Source: an uncultured Eubacterium sp.
Lineage (GTDB): Bacteria; Bacillota; Clostridia; Lachnospirales; Lachnospiraceae
NCBI GenBank assembly: GCA_934316845.1
Contig: CAKRDZ010000007.1
Location: forward strand, 34,851-98,850
Direction of reading: 5' to 3'
DNA length: 64,000 nucleotides
Shown here: positions 41,832 through 50,333 of the stretch, piece by piece
Position numbering within the stretch: the stretch's first letter is position 1
Layout of the letters: each line of letters starts with the position of its first letter
Program-made: the position numbers and the translations under genes
Notes under the pieces: generated by a model
Databases searched by the model: none
The model's input: only the letters and a program-made list of their open reading frames with translations
What the model was told of the DNA's origin: nothing

Positions 41832-42020
41832 ATGATTGATGTCACAAGAATGAATGGAAAACAATTTACCGTAAATTCAGACCTGATTGAGACTATCGAA
41901 GAGACTCCGGATACAGTTTTGACCTTAACTACGGGAAAAAAAATTATTGTAAAAGAAAGTAGACAAGAGGTGAAAAATCTAGTAAAATTGTATCGGAAAG
42001 AGATTTTTTCAATATCATAA
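41832..42020 (+). CDS. flbD: FlbD/SwrD family flagellar protein
   Basis: This 62-residue protein belongs to the small FlbD/SwrD family that lies after flgE in many Firmicutes. In Bacillus, SwrD is needed for swarming and for full motor torque. The hallmark start MIDVTRMNGKQFTVNSDLIETIEETPDTVLTLTTGKKIIV is visible, with no membrane helix. The frame is open from an earlier ATG, but the ATG at 41832, 6 bases after GGAGGAG, gives the family's usual N-terminus. It precedes motA. Confidence 0.9.
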   Translation: MIDVTRMNGKQFTVNSDLIETIEETPDTVLTLTTGKKIIVKESRQEVKNLVKLYRKEIFSIS

Positions 42021-42051
42021 GATAAATATAACATTAAGGTGGTGTATTTTT

Positions 42052-42861
42052 TTGGATTTAGCATCAATTATAGGTATCCTTGGGTGTGCTGCGGCTGTAG
42101 TATTTGGAATCGTTTCCGGAGATCAAGGGGTTTCAGCATTAGGGAATTTTTATGATCCGAACTCCATTTTGATCACAATTGTTGGATCTTTCATGTGTAT
42201 GCTTACGATGGCAGACAGTATACCGGCATTTTTTAATTCACTGAAGTCTTTTAAACTGGTTTTAAAAACACCGGCGACCAAAGAAAGCGAGATTATACAT
42301 ACGATCATTGATCTGGCAAATGTGGCAAGAAAAGAAGGTTTACTTCAGCTGGAAGAAGCGGCTGCGGATATTGATGACGATTTTCTGAAAAAGGGGATTA
42401 TGCTGATCGTCGACGGTACGGATCAGGAACTGGTTACAAGCATTTTGGATACGGAATTGAATAATATTGAACGTCGCCATAATAAAGTAATTAGTTTTTG
42501 GGATGGCTTGGCGGCGATGGGTCCTGCCTGGGGTATGATCGGTACGCTGATCGGTTTGATCAACATGCTGAAACTGCTGGATGATCCAAGTTCAATCGGT
42601 CCGAACATGGCAGTTGCCCTCGTTACGACATTGTATGGTTCCCTGCTTGCAAACTGGATATCCATTCCGGTTGCGACCAAACTCCGTGCGATCAATGCCA
42701 GGGAGATTATGGAAAAGGAAGTCATCTGTGAAGGAATTCTGTCAATACAGGCCGGAGAAAATCCGCGTGTAATTGAAGAAAAACTGAAATCATTCCTTGC
42801 ACCGAGTGTCCGTGAATCTGTTTTAGGCGGAAACGGAAATGAACAAGGTGGTGAAAGCTAA
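42052..42861 (+). CDS. motA: Flagellar motor stator protein MotA
   Basis: MotA forms the pentameric part of the ion-driven stator that pushes FliG. The 269-residue product has four membrane helices; the first two are near residues 1-22 and 34-55. LANVARKEGLLQLE is the conserved cytoplasmic loop, and WDGLAAMGPAWGMIGTLIGLINML matches helix three with the ion-path residues. TTG at 42052 is the likely start, since AAGGTGG precedes it. The stop shares one base with the motB start, so the two are coupled. Confidence 0.95.
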   Translation: MDLASIIGILGCAAAVVFGIVSGDQGVSALGNFYDPNSILITIVGSFMCMLTMADSIPAFFNSLKSFKLVLKTPATKESEIIHTIIDLANVARKEGLLQLEEAAADIDDDFLKKGIMLIVDGTDQELVTSILDTELNNIERRHNKVISFWDGLAAMGPAWGMIGTLIGLINMLKLLDDPSSIGPNMAVALVTTLYGSLLANWISIPVATKLRAINAREIMEKEVICEGILSIQAGENPRVIEEKLKSFLAPSVRESVLGGNGNEQGGES

Positions 42862-43682
42862 TGGCACGAAGAAAAGCGGAAGAGCCAACATCCATTGAAG
42901 GCGGATGGATGAATACATTTGCGGATTTGATGAACTTGTTGCTGTGCTTTTTTGTGTTGCTGTTTTCTATGTCTACTGTTGATGCTGACAAGTATGAGCA
43001 GATTGTTACTTCATTATCGGAAAGCATTGATATCTTTTCCGACGGGGGAAATGCTGTTGGTGAGGGAGCGTTCGTTTCCAGCGGAACCAGCCAGAAGATT
43101 TCCATGGAAGAGTATTTTAATGAGTTTGAAAACAGTGGGGAAGATCAGGAACTGAAAGATGATTCTACGGAAATTTCGGAGGAAGAAAAGTATAAACAAA
43201 AATTGCAACAGCAGTTAAAAGATAAAACAGAAGCGCTTTATACCGAAGTATCGGATAAAGCGGCAGCAAAGAAAATTCAGGATATGGTCAATGTAAACAT
43301 GGATGAGCAGTATCAGTATGTCCAAATTTCATTGAATGGTGCGATCTTGTTTGATTCCGGTTCGGATCAGATTAAAAAATCAGCCATCCCGCTTTTGAGT
43401 AAAGTGGGCGATATTTTGAAAATATACGATGATCATATGATAAAGATCGAAGGTCATACCGATAATGTTCCGATATCAAGCAGTTCGTTTAAAAATAACA
43501 TGTGGCTTTCTACGGCCAGAGCGACGCAGGTGTTTGAGTATTTTACCAATCACAAACATCTGGATCCGAAAACACTGGAGACAACGGGACGCAGTCAATA
43601 TGATCCGATAGCGGATAATAAAACGGAAAAAGGCCGTGCTAGAAATCGACGTGTAGAAATTAAAATATATACGGAAGAATGA
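42861..43682 (+). CDS. motB: Flagellar motor stator protein MotB
   Basis: MotB anchors the stator to peptidoglycan and carries the ion-binding aspartate. The 273-residue product has that residue, D22, in NTFADLMNLLLCFFVLLFSM, the single membrane helix. A linker of about 100 residues with a plug-like region follows. The OmpA-like domain (IEGHTDNVPISSSSFKNNMWLSTARA; RNRRVEIKIY) is at the C-terminus. Whether it uses H+ or Na+ cannot be read from this stretch alone. It overlaps motA by one base. Confidence 0.96.
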   Translation: MARRKAEEPTSIEGGWMNTFADLMNLLLCFFVLLFSMSTVDADKYEQIVTSLSESIDIFSDGGNAVGEGAFVSSGTSQKISMEEYFNEFENSGEDQELKDDSTEISEEEKYKQKLQQQLKDKTEALYTEVSDKAAAKKIQDMVNVNMDEQYQYVQISLNGAILFDSGSDQIKKSAIPLLSKVGDILKIYDDHMIKIEGHTDNVPISSSSFKNNMWLSTARATQVFEYFTNHKHLDPKTLETTGRSQYDPIADNKTEKGRARNRRVEIKIYTEE

Positions 43683-43697
43683 TATTGGAGGTAGAAG

Positions 43698-44207
43698 ATG
43701 AAAAAGAATATTTTAACGATTATCATTATGGCAGCCTGTCTTTTAAATCTTATTTTGACAGTTGTAATTGTATTTGCAGTTGTTCCGACGATGAATAAGA
43801 CAAGCCAGCTGGTGGACAAAGTTGCGACGGCAATAGATCTGGAGACGGATGAAGAAGCATCCGGAGAGTATTCTATTGACAATTTGGAACCGTATTCCAT
43901 TACATTTGAGAATAAACAAACCATTAATCTGAAACCGGATGAGGGGGATAATGCTTCTCATTTTGCCGTACTTGAAGGGGTAACGATCTCATTCAATAAA
44001 GAGGCTGAGGATTATAAAAAGGTTTCCGAATCGGTAAAAGCAAAAGATGTCTACATTACTGAAATTGTGAAAGAGACAATTGCCGATCAAAGTATGAAAA
44101 CGCTGGATCAAAATGCAGTTAAGGAACAGGCATTGGCTAAGATTCAGAGTTTGTACGGATCAAAGTGTATTGTTCGTCTTGCACTAAATGGATTTATGTT
44201 CCAGTAG
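43698..44207 (+). CDS. fliL: Flagellar basal body-associated protein FliL
   Basis: FliL is a single-pass protein that rings the stator and raises motor output. The 169-residue product has a transmembrane helix at about residues 6-28. A periplasmic-side domain follows, with YSITFENKQTINLKP, a VTISFN strand and the conserved C-terminal YGSKCIVRLALNGFMFQ ending. A TTGGAGG site precedes the ATG. It stands between motB and fliM, as in many flagellar loci. Confidence 0.9.
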   Translation: MKKNILTIIIMAACLLNLILTVVIVFAVVPTMNKTSQLVDKVATAIDLETDEEASGEYSIDNLEPYSITFENKQTINLKPDEGDNASHFAVLEGVTISFNKEAEDYKKVSESVKAKDVYITEIVKETIADQSMKTLDQNAVKEQALAKIQSLYGSKCIVRLALNGFMFQ

Positions 44208-44243
44208 AAAAAAGTATAATAAAAAGTCAGTGAGGTGAAGAAA

Positions 44244-45221
44244 ATGGGGGATGTCTTATCGCAGAGCGAGATTGACAACTTGCTTTCGGCGTTGAACAGC
44301 GGTGAATTTGACCCGACAGATTCTGAAAAAGAAGACGAAAGACAGGTAAAAGATTACAATTTTGCAAGGCCATCCAAATTTTCGAAAGATCACTTACGTA
44401 CTTTAGTATTTATTTTTGAACATTATGCGCGTCTCTTATCGACGCATCTTCCAATTTATTTGCGAAGAAATGTTCAAGTTGAAGTTATGCATGCAGAGGC
44501 AGCGACATTTCAGGAGTTTTCGAATTCATTGTCGAATCCTGTTCTCTTAGGTGTGGTGAATTTTGCACCGTTGGAAGGGACGATCATTGTTGAGATGGCA
44601 AGCAGCCTTGGGTATACAATTGTAGATCTCATGCTTGGAGGAAGCGGAGTACCGTTAGACAAGCCAAGAGAATTTACGGAAATTGAATTATCAATTATCC
44701 AGCGGATCATGATGGTTTGCACCAATCTTTTGATTGAGCCATGGGCCAATGTACAAAAGATCAATCCGACACTGGAACGAATTGAGACGAATTCCCAGTT
44801 TGCGCAGTTTGTATCGCCAAATGAAATGACTTCAATTGTTACAATGAATATTAAAGTTGGTGATGTTGAAGAAGTAATGAATATTTGTATCCCGTATGCA
44901 GTAGTGGAACCGGTAATTGATAAGATCAATACAAAGTACTGGTATTCTACAGCTGAAATAAAAGATGATGACAGATATCGGGAATTTATTGAAGATAACA
45001 TTCATAAAGCAAAAATCCCGGTACGTGCCATTATGGGACGAAGTGCCATTTCTGTAAATGATTTTATTCACTTACAGCCTGGGGATATCATTAAGATAAA
45101 TACCAAGATAGAAGATGAATTGGATGTCTATGTTGGTAATATTAAGAAATTTTCTGCATTGCCCGGCGCCTATGAAGACGCCTATGCAGTTAAGATTAAA
45201 TCAGTCTATAGAGAGGAGTAA
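44244..45221 (+). CDS. fliM: Flagellar motor switch protein FliM
   Basis: FliM forms the C-ring and binds phosphorylated CheY to set rotation sense. The 325-residue protein has the CheY-binding N-terminal LSQSEIDNLLSAL (residues 5-17). The middle GXG-type domain contains FARPSKFSKDHLRTLVFIFEHYARL, and the SpoA C-terminal domain is present (about 255-320). ATG 44244 is chosen over GTG 44235; GAGG lies at suitable spacing and matches the family start. It precedes fliY by six bases. Confidence 0.97.
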   Translation: MGDVLSQSEIDNLLSALNSGEFDPTDSEKEDERQVKDYNFARPSKFSKDHLRTLVFIFEHYARLLSTHLPIYLRRNVQVEVMHAEAATFQEFSNSLSNPVLLGVVNFAPLEGTIIVEMASSLGYTIVDLMLGGSGVPLDKPREFTEIELSIIQRIMMVCTNLLIEPWANVQKINPTLERIETNSQFAQFVSPNEMTSIVTMNIKVGDVEEVMNICIPYAVVEPVIDKINTKYWYSTAEIKDDDRYREFIEDNIHKAKIPVRAIMGRSAISVNDFIHLQPGDIIKINTKIEDELDVYVGNIKKFSALPGAYEDAYAVKIKSVYREE

Positions 45222-45227
45222 AAATGC

Positions 45228-46460
45228 ATGGATGGAATGTTATCGCAAGAGGAAATCAATGCGTTATTAGGAGGTATGGGCGATGATGCCACGGAGGATA
45301 CTTCCGATGCAGCAAAGGAACAAGAGACAACAGCTGCAAGCTCTAATGAACGTTTATCACCGGAAGAAAGTGATGCATTAGGTGAAATTGCTAACATCAG
45401 CATGGGAACTGCGGCAACAACACTTTCAATCCTGGTAAATAACCGGGTAGAGATTACAACTCCTAAATTATCATATGTTACAATGGATGATCTGAAAGAA
45501 CAAAATCCTGCACCATGTGTCTTTATATATATATCATACCGGACCGGTTTGGAAGGTAAAAATATTCTGGTATTAAAGGAACATGATGTAAAGGTAATTA
45601 CAGATCTTATGATGGGCGGTGATGGTACCAATACAGATGCTGAATTAACAGACCTTCACCTGAGTGCGATCAGCGAAGCGATGAATCAGATGATGGGTTC
45701 CGCCGCAACATCAATGTCATCAATGATCAGTGAAAAAGTGGACATCAGTCCACCAAGTTCTACAAGAGTAGACTTGACAAGTTCTATGATGGAAGAGGAT
45801 TTAAAGGACATGGTTGGACAGACTTTTGTTCAAGTCTCTTTCCGTATGACCATTGGAGATCTGGTGGATAGTGAAATTATGCAATTGTATCCGTTTGATT
45901 TTGCAAAACTGATCTATACGAGATTCCGCAGCACGATGGAAGGGGCACCTGGTGAATCACAGCCGGCAGAATCCGAGCAGAATTCGATTCCGGCTGCACA
46001 ACCGGAACCAGTCGCAGCTCCAATGCCGCAGCCGGAACCTATGCAGGCAGCGCAGCAGCAAATGGCTCCACAGATGGCATCGATGCAGCAACAGCCAATG
46101 ATGGGAATGCAGCAGCCGATGAATGGTGCTATGCCGATGTATGCAATGCCAACTCAGAATGTACCGATACAGCCGGCACAATTTCAGAGTTTTGCACCAA
46201 GTCAGGATTTAAGTGGTATTGCACCGGAAAATATCGATCTAATCATGGATGTTCCGCTTGAGGTTACCGTGGAACTGGGACGAACCAGCAAGTCTATCAA
46301 GGAGATCCTGGACTTTTCACCGGGAACGATCATTGAACTTGATAAACTGGCAGGGGAGCCAATTGATGTTTTAGTAAATGGTAAATTTGTTGCAAAAGGA
46401 GAAGTGGTTGTAATTGAAGAAAGCTTCGGTATCCGTGTAACAGAGATTATTAAAGACTAA
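45228..46460 (+). CDS. fliY: Motor switch phosphatase FliY (CheC-like plus FliN domain)
   Basis: FliY is the Firmicute C-ring protein that also dephosphorylates CheY-P. The 410-residue product has a FliM-like CheY-binding N-terminus (MLSQEEINALL). A CheC-like phosphatase part follows with two intact sites of the form D/S-x3-E-x2-N-x22-P: D49, E53, N56, P79 and S146, E150, N153, P176. A Gln/Met/Pro-rich linker at about 245-325 leads to a C-terminal SpoA/FliN domain (LEVTVELGRTSKSIKEILDF). No cheC gene is in this locus, so FliY may be the main phosphatase here. The ATG at 45228 follows GAGAGGA. Confidence 0.95.
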   Translation: MDGMLSQEEINALLGGMGDDATEDTSDAAKEQETTAASSNERLSPEESDALGEIANISMGTAATTLSILVNNRVEITTPKLSYVTMDDLKEQNPAPCVFIYISYRTGLEGKNILVLKEHDVKVITDLMMGGDGTNTDAELTDLHLSAISEAMNQMMGSAATSMSSMISEKVDISPPSSTRVDLTSSMMEEDLKDMVGQTFVQVSFRMTIGDLVDSEIMQLYPFDFAKLIYTRFRSTMEGAPGESQPAESEQNSIPAAQPEPVAAPMPQPEPMQAAQQQMAPQMASMQQQPMMGMQQPMNGAMPMYAMPTQNVPIQPAQFQSFAPSQDLSGIAPENIDLIMDVPLEVTVELGRTSKSIKEILDFSPGTIIELDKLAGEPIDVLVNGKFVAKGEVVVIEESFGIRVTEIIKD

Positions 46461-46485
46461 TTAGAATAATGGAGGAATATGAACA

Positions 46486-46848
46486 ATGGCAAAAAGTATT
46501 TTAATTTGTGATGATGCTGCATTTATGCGAGTGATGATTAAGGATATTTTGACAAAAAATGGCTATGAAGTAGCAGGAGAAGCTGAAAATGGATTAAAAG
46601 CAGTAGAAAAGTACAATGAAACAAAACCGGATCTGGTTATGATGGATATTACTATGCCGGAGATGGATGGAATTCAGGCATTGAAGAAGATCAAAGAGGG
46701 AGATCCGTCTGCGAATATCATTATGTGTTCTGCGATGGGTCAGCAGGCTATGGTAATTGAATCCATTCAATCCGGTGCCAAAGATTTTATTGTTAAGCCA
46801 TTTCAGGCAGATCGTGTATTGGAAGCCGTGAAAAAGGCAATTGGCTGA
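46486..46848 (+). CDS. cheY: Chemotaxis response regulator CheY
   Basis: CheY carries the signal from CheA to the motor. This 120-residue single receiver domain has the acidic pocket D9-D10, the phosphoacceptor D54 in VMMDITMPEMDG, the T/S position in CSAMGQQAM and the K in IVKPFQ. It lacks any output domain. GGAGG precedes ATG. Its place between fliY and fliO matches Bacillus. The stop overlaps the fliO start by one codon position (TGATG). Confidence 0.97.
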   Translation: MAKSILICDDAAFMRVMIKDILTKNGYEVAGEAENGLKAVEKYNETKPDLVMMDITMPEMDGIQALKKIKEGDPSANIIMCSAMGQQAMVIESIQSGAKDFIVKPFQADRVLEAVKKAIG

Positions 46849-47207
46849 TGATTAATAATATTTTGCAATTAATTGCTTCATTATTTGTGTTTGTACTGGT
46901 TTTGGCACTCACGTATTTTGCAACAAAGTGGATTGCCAAATCCGGTGCAATACAATCGCGTGCAAGAAACATTAAAGTTATAGAAACATATAAAATTGCA
47001 CCATCGAAGTATATTCAGATTGTTCAGATTGGAAATAAAACGTGTGCCATTGGTGTTACAAAAGATCAGATCACATATTTGACAGAACTGGATGAATTGT
47101 CTTTTGAAGACTTGGAAAACGTGGAAAACAATTTGAGAGATACTTCGTTTAAAGAGGTAATGAAAAACATGCTTTCAAATGCAAAAAACAGAGATCATAA
47201 AAAATAA
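46848..47207 (+). CDS. fliO: Flagellar biosynthetic protein FliO
   Basis: FliO is a small membrane factor needed to stabilise FliP during export-gate assembly. The 119-residue product has one transmembrane helix at about residues 4-25 (LQLIASLFVFVLVLALTYFA). A cytoplasmic part follows with the family phrase IKVIETYKIAPSKYIQIVQIGNKTCAIGVT. It has no cleavable signal peptide. It overlaps cheY and precedes fliP by 15 bases. Confidence 0.88.
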   Translation: MINNILQLIASLFVFVLVLALTYFATKWIAKSGAIQSRARNIKVIETYKIAPSKYIQIVQIGNKTCAIGVTKDQITYLTELDELSFEDLENVENNLRDTSFKEVMKNMLSNAKNRDHKK

Positions 47208-47222
47208 GAAAAGGTTGGTATT

Positions 47223-48071
47223 ATGAGAACACACAAGAGATTTTTTTCGATTTTATGCAAGGCGATATCTCTGGTTTTGGCACTGTGTATATTGACCTTT
47301 TTTTCTGGTACAATTGTTTGTGCAAAGCCGGACTCAAACTCTCATGTTGATGAGATAGAAGGAAGCAGTACAGCAGGAGTGTCGGATCCGGAAGATCCGG
47401 AGGATTTTCAATTTAACATTAGTTCCAATGCGGGAAGCAGCAGTTTGTCAGCAAGTTTAAAAATGCTGCTCGTATTGACTGTGCTGGCTTTGGCACCATC
47501 GATCATTATAATGATGACATCATTTACAAGAATTATCGTGGTGCTTCATTTTGTGCGTTCTGCACTGGGAACGCAGACCAGTCCGCCCAATCAGGTGCTG
47601 GTTGGACTTGCATTATTTCTGACATTGTTTATTATGTCACCTGTTATAAGCCAGATCAATACGGATTGTGTGAAACCTTATGAACAAGGCAGTATAACAC
47701 AGGAAGAAGCATTGAATGCGGGACTGAAACCAATTCGTGAGTTTATGTTTAAGCAGACCAATCGTTCAGATATTCAGCTTTTTCTGGAAATCGAAGGAAA
47801 AGAAAATGAAATACAGACCGAGGATGATGTGCCAACGATGGTTTTGATGCCGGCATTTATGATCAGTGAATTAAAAACCGCTTTTATTATCGGATTTTTG
47901 ATTTATCTTCCATTTATTGTAATTGATATGGTTGTTTCATCCACTTTGATGTCAATGGGTATGATGATGCTTCCACCGACAACGATTTCTATGCCGTTTA
48001 AGATATTATTGTTTATTCTGGCAGATGGATGGAATCTTGTTATCGGACAGCTTGTGAAAACTTTTTACTGA
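47223..48071 (+). CDS. fliP: Flagellar export gate protein FliP
   Basis: FliP pentamers form the core of the export gate. The 282-residue product begins with a cleavable-type signal peptide (residues 1-34), a feature of FliP. A polar stretch of about 40 residues and then the four-helix region follow, with LMLTVLALAPSIIIMMTSFTRIIVVLHFVRSALGTQTSPPNQVLVGLALFLT spread over residues 78-135. The C-terminal VSSTLMSMGMMMLPPTTISMPFKILLFIL block is diagnostic. The order fliO-P-Q-R-flhB-flhA is standard. Confidence 0.96.
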   Translation: MRTHKRFFSILCKAISLVLALCILTFFSGTIVCAKPDSNSHVDEIEGSSTAGVSDPEDPEDFQFNISSNAGSSSLSASLKMLLVLTVLALAPSIIIMMTSFTRIIVVLHFVRSALGTQTSPPNQVLVGLALFLTLFIMSPVISQINTDCVKPYEQGSITQEEALNAGLKPIREFMFKQTNRSDIQLFLEIEGKENEIQTEDDVPTMVLMPAFMISELKTAFIIGFLIYLPFIVIDMVVSSTLMSMGMMMLPPTTISMPFKILLFILADGWNLVIGQLVKTFY

Positions 48072-48119
48072 CGGATTGATTTGTTTTAGAAATGAAAGAG
48101 AAAGGGCTGGTGAAATAAC

Positions 48120-48389
48120 ATGACAGAAGCAGATTTGATCGAAGTGACTACACAGACAATCTGGACCATTATCAAATGCTCTGTTCCTTTGCTCCTTGTA
48201 TCTTTGATTGTCGGTCTGATCATCAGTATATTTCAGACGGTAACGTCAATACAGGAGCAGACACTTACATTTGTACCTAAACTTTTGGCAATTTTTATCA
48301 CTCTTTTGCTGACAGGAAACTGGATTATGCAAAGTTGTGTTGAATTTTTTACCACTTTGTGTGAAAACTTTTACGTTTATGTAAAATGA
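48120..48389 (+). CDS. fliQ: Flagellar export gate protein FliQ
   Basis: FliQ surrounds the FliP-FliR gate and is a two-helix membrane protein. At 89 residues it is the normal size. Membrane helices lie at about 15-40 (IWTIIKCSVPLLLVSLIVGLIISIF) and 53-76 (LTFVPKLLAIFITLLLTGNWIM), with the conserved QTVTSIQEQTL between. It lies 48 bases after fliP and 35 before fliR. Confidence 0.95.
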   Translation: MTEADLIEVTTQTIWTIIKCSVPLLLVSLIVGLIISIFQTVTSIQEQTLTFVPKLLAIFITLLLTGNWIMQSCVEFFTTLCENFYVYVK

Positions 48390-48424
48390 GAAAAAAAGGA
48401 AGGACTGGCTGAGGAGGAGAGGAT

Positions 48425-49198
48425 ATGAGCTTTACAGTAGAACATGTAGAATTTTATCTTCTGGTCCTGATAAGGATTAGTTCCTTTGTAATAGGTGCTC
48501 CTATTTTTGGATATCAGACGATTCCTATGAAGATCCGGCTGGCAATCGGAATGGTTTTGTCTTTAGCGGCAATACAGACGATACCTGTCATTGAATTAAA
48601 TTATGTTGGTATTCTGGGATTTTCCGCGTTAGTGTTAAAAGAAATGATAGTAGGACTTACAATAGGTTTCATGTGCAATATGTGTACATATATTATTTCT
48701 TTTGCCGGTCAGCTGATAGATATGGAGATGGGATTGTCGATGGCAAGTGCCTTTGATCCATTAACCAACATACAAGTGACAGTTACCGGTAATCTGTATA
48801 CGTATCTGGTTATGACGATGCTGCTGATCAGTAATATGCACTATAAAATATTGCAGGCAATCTTAGATACATTTACGTACTTTAATGTGGGACAGGCAGT
48901 TTTAGATGGAAATTTGCAGGAGACAGTCGTTGATTTTCTGGTGAATTTTTTCCTTATTGGTTTTCGGATCGTGCTTCCGGTATTTGCCTGTATGCTTGTG
49001 ATCAATGTTGTGCTCGGTGTATTATCGAGAGCAATTCCACAGATGAATATGTTTGTAGTAGGTATTCAGATTAAAGTACTTGTTGGTATTGTGATATTGT
49101 TTATTATTGTGCCGACTGTTCCAACAATTTCCAATTTTGTATTTGATACGATGCAGGATGTTGTTGTTAAGTTATACAATTCATTTACTCCAACCTGA
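48425..49198 (+). CDS. fliR: Flagellar export gate protein FliR
   Basis: FliR completes the FliPQR gate through which rod, hook and filament subunits pass. The 257-residue product has five to six membrane helices, with VLKEMIVGLTIGFMCNMCTYIISFAGQLIDMEMGLSMASAFDP spread over residues 65-115 as the signature region. A helical hairpin near residue 200 precedes VGIQIKVLVGIVILFIIVPTVP. GGAGGAGAG lies before the ATG. It is followed closely by flhB. Confidence 0.95.
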   Translation: MSFTVEHVEFYLLVLIRISSFVIGAPIFGYQTIPMKIRLAIGMVLSLAAIQTIPVIELNYVGILGFSALVLKEMIVGLTIGFMCNMCTYIISFAGQLIDMEMGLSMASAFDPLTNIQVTVTGNLYTYLVMTMLLISNMHYKILQAILDTFTYFNVGQAVLDGNLQETVVDFLVNFFLIGFRIVLPVFACMLVINVVLGVLSRAIPQMNMFVVGIQIKVLVGIVILFIIVPTVPTISNFVFDTMQDVVVKLYNSFTPT

Positions 49199-49214
49199 GA
49201 ATGGAGAATACGAT

Positions 49215-50312
49215 ATGTTAAAATATGAACTTCAGTTTTTTGCTAAAGAAGGAGAAGGCGGAGAAAAAACAGAAGATGCGACTCCGAAAAAATTGGAAGA
49301 TGCGAGAAAAGAAGGACAGGTGGCGAAAAGCCAGGATATTGCAGTAGCAGTTATCCTATTGCTCTTTTTTGTCATGATCCGTGTGTTTGGCAGTTTTTTG
49401 TATCAGACTTTTTTGGAAACATTTCACTTTATATATGAATCGATTTCACAGTATTCCGGAGATTTTAATGCACTTCGTTCCATGAATATTATGGTGTACT
49501 GTGGAAGGCAGATGTTTTTTCTTGCAGGTCCGGTTATGGCAGTGATTTTGATCGCAGTTGTAATCGTTAATGTTGCACAGGTCAAATGGCGGCCGACCAT
49601 GAAGCCGCTGCAGCCAAAATTTTCAAAGATCAATCCGGTTTCCGGAATGAAGCGGATGTTTTCCAAAGATAAAATTTTTGATCTTTTTAAGGCCATTGCA
49701 AAATTAGCAGTATTATTTTATGTTATCTATAATGAATTGGCCGATGAGTGGGGAATGGTGGTAAATATTTATTCTCTCGACCTGATGTCGGCGCTGCAGT
49801 TATTAATAAACACAGTTATAAATATTGGTATAAAAATAAGTTTTGTGTTTTTGATCCTTGCCGGAGTGGATTATTATTATCAAAGAAGAAAATTTAAAAA
49901 TGATATGAAGATGACCAAGCAGGAAGTAAAGGATGAGTATAAAAATACAGAAGGAAATCCACAGATCAAAAGCAGAATTCGAAGTAAAATGCAGGAAGTT
50001 TCGCGGGCGCGTATGATGCAGAGCGTGCCGGAAGCAGATGTTGTCATTACCAACCCGACACATCTTGCCGTAGCGATCAAATATGATAAAGAAGTCGGCG
50101 AGGCTCCGATTGTTTTGGCAAAAGGAGCAGATTATCTTGCCGCAAGGATTCGAGAGTGTGCAGCTGAAAATAAAGTGGAAATCGTAGAAAATAAGCCGCT
50201 TGCCAGAATGCTGTACTATAATGTGGAGATTGGAAACCAGATTCCACCGGAACTGTATCAGATGGTGGCAGAGGTATTAGCTTATGTTTATAGTATACAA
50301 GGAAAAATATAA
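49215..50312 (+). CDS. flhB: Flagellar export switch protein FlhB
   Basis: FlhB switches export specificity from hook to filament subunits, through self-cleavage. The 365-residue product has a short cytosolic start typical of Clostridia (MLKYELQFFAKEG), the family motif EKTEDATPKKLEDARKEGQVAKSQD, four membrane helices and the NPTH cleavage site at N280-H283 in VVITNPTHLAVAIKYD. The frame is open back into fliR (49107), but the ATG at 49215 with a GGAG site is the expected start. It precedes flhA by 21 bases. Confidence 0.97.
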   Translation: MLKYELQFFAKEGEGGEKTEDATPKKLEDARKEGQVAKSQDIAVAVILLLFFVMIRVFGSFLYQTFLETFHFIYESISQYSGDFNALRSMNIMVYCGRQMFFLAGPVMAVILIAVVIVNVAQVKWRPTMKPLQPKFSKINPVSGMKRMFSKDKIFDLFKAIAKLAVLFYVIYNELADEWGMVVNIYSLDLMSALQLLINTVINIGIKISFVFLILAGVDYYYQRRKFKNDMKMTKQEVKDEYKNTEGNPQIKSRIRSKMQEVSRARMMQSVPEADVVITNPTHLAVAIKYDKEVGEAPIVLAKGADYLAARIRECAAENKVEIVENKPLARMLYYNVEIGNQIPPELYQMVAEVLAYVYSIQGKI

Positions 50313-50333
50313 GACCAGGAGGTGGAATGACAA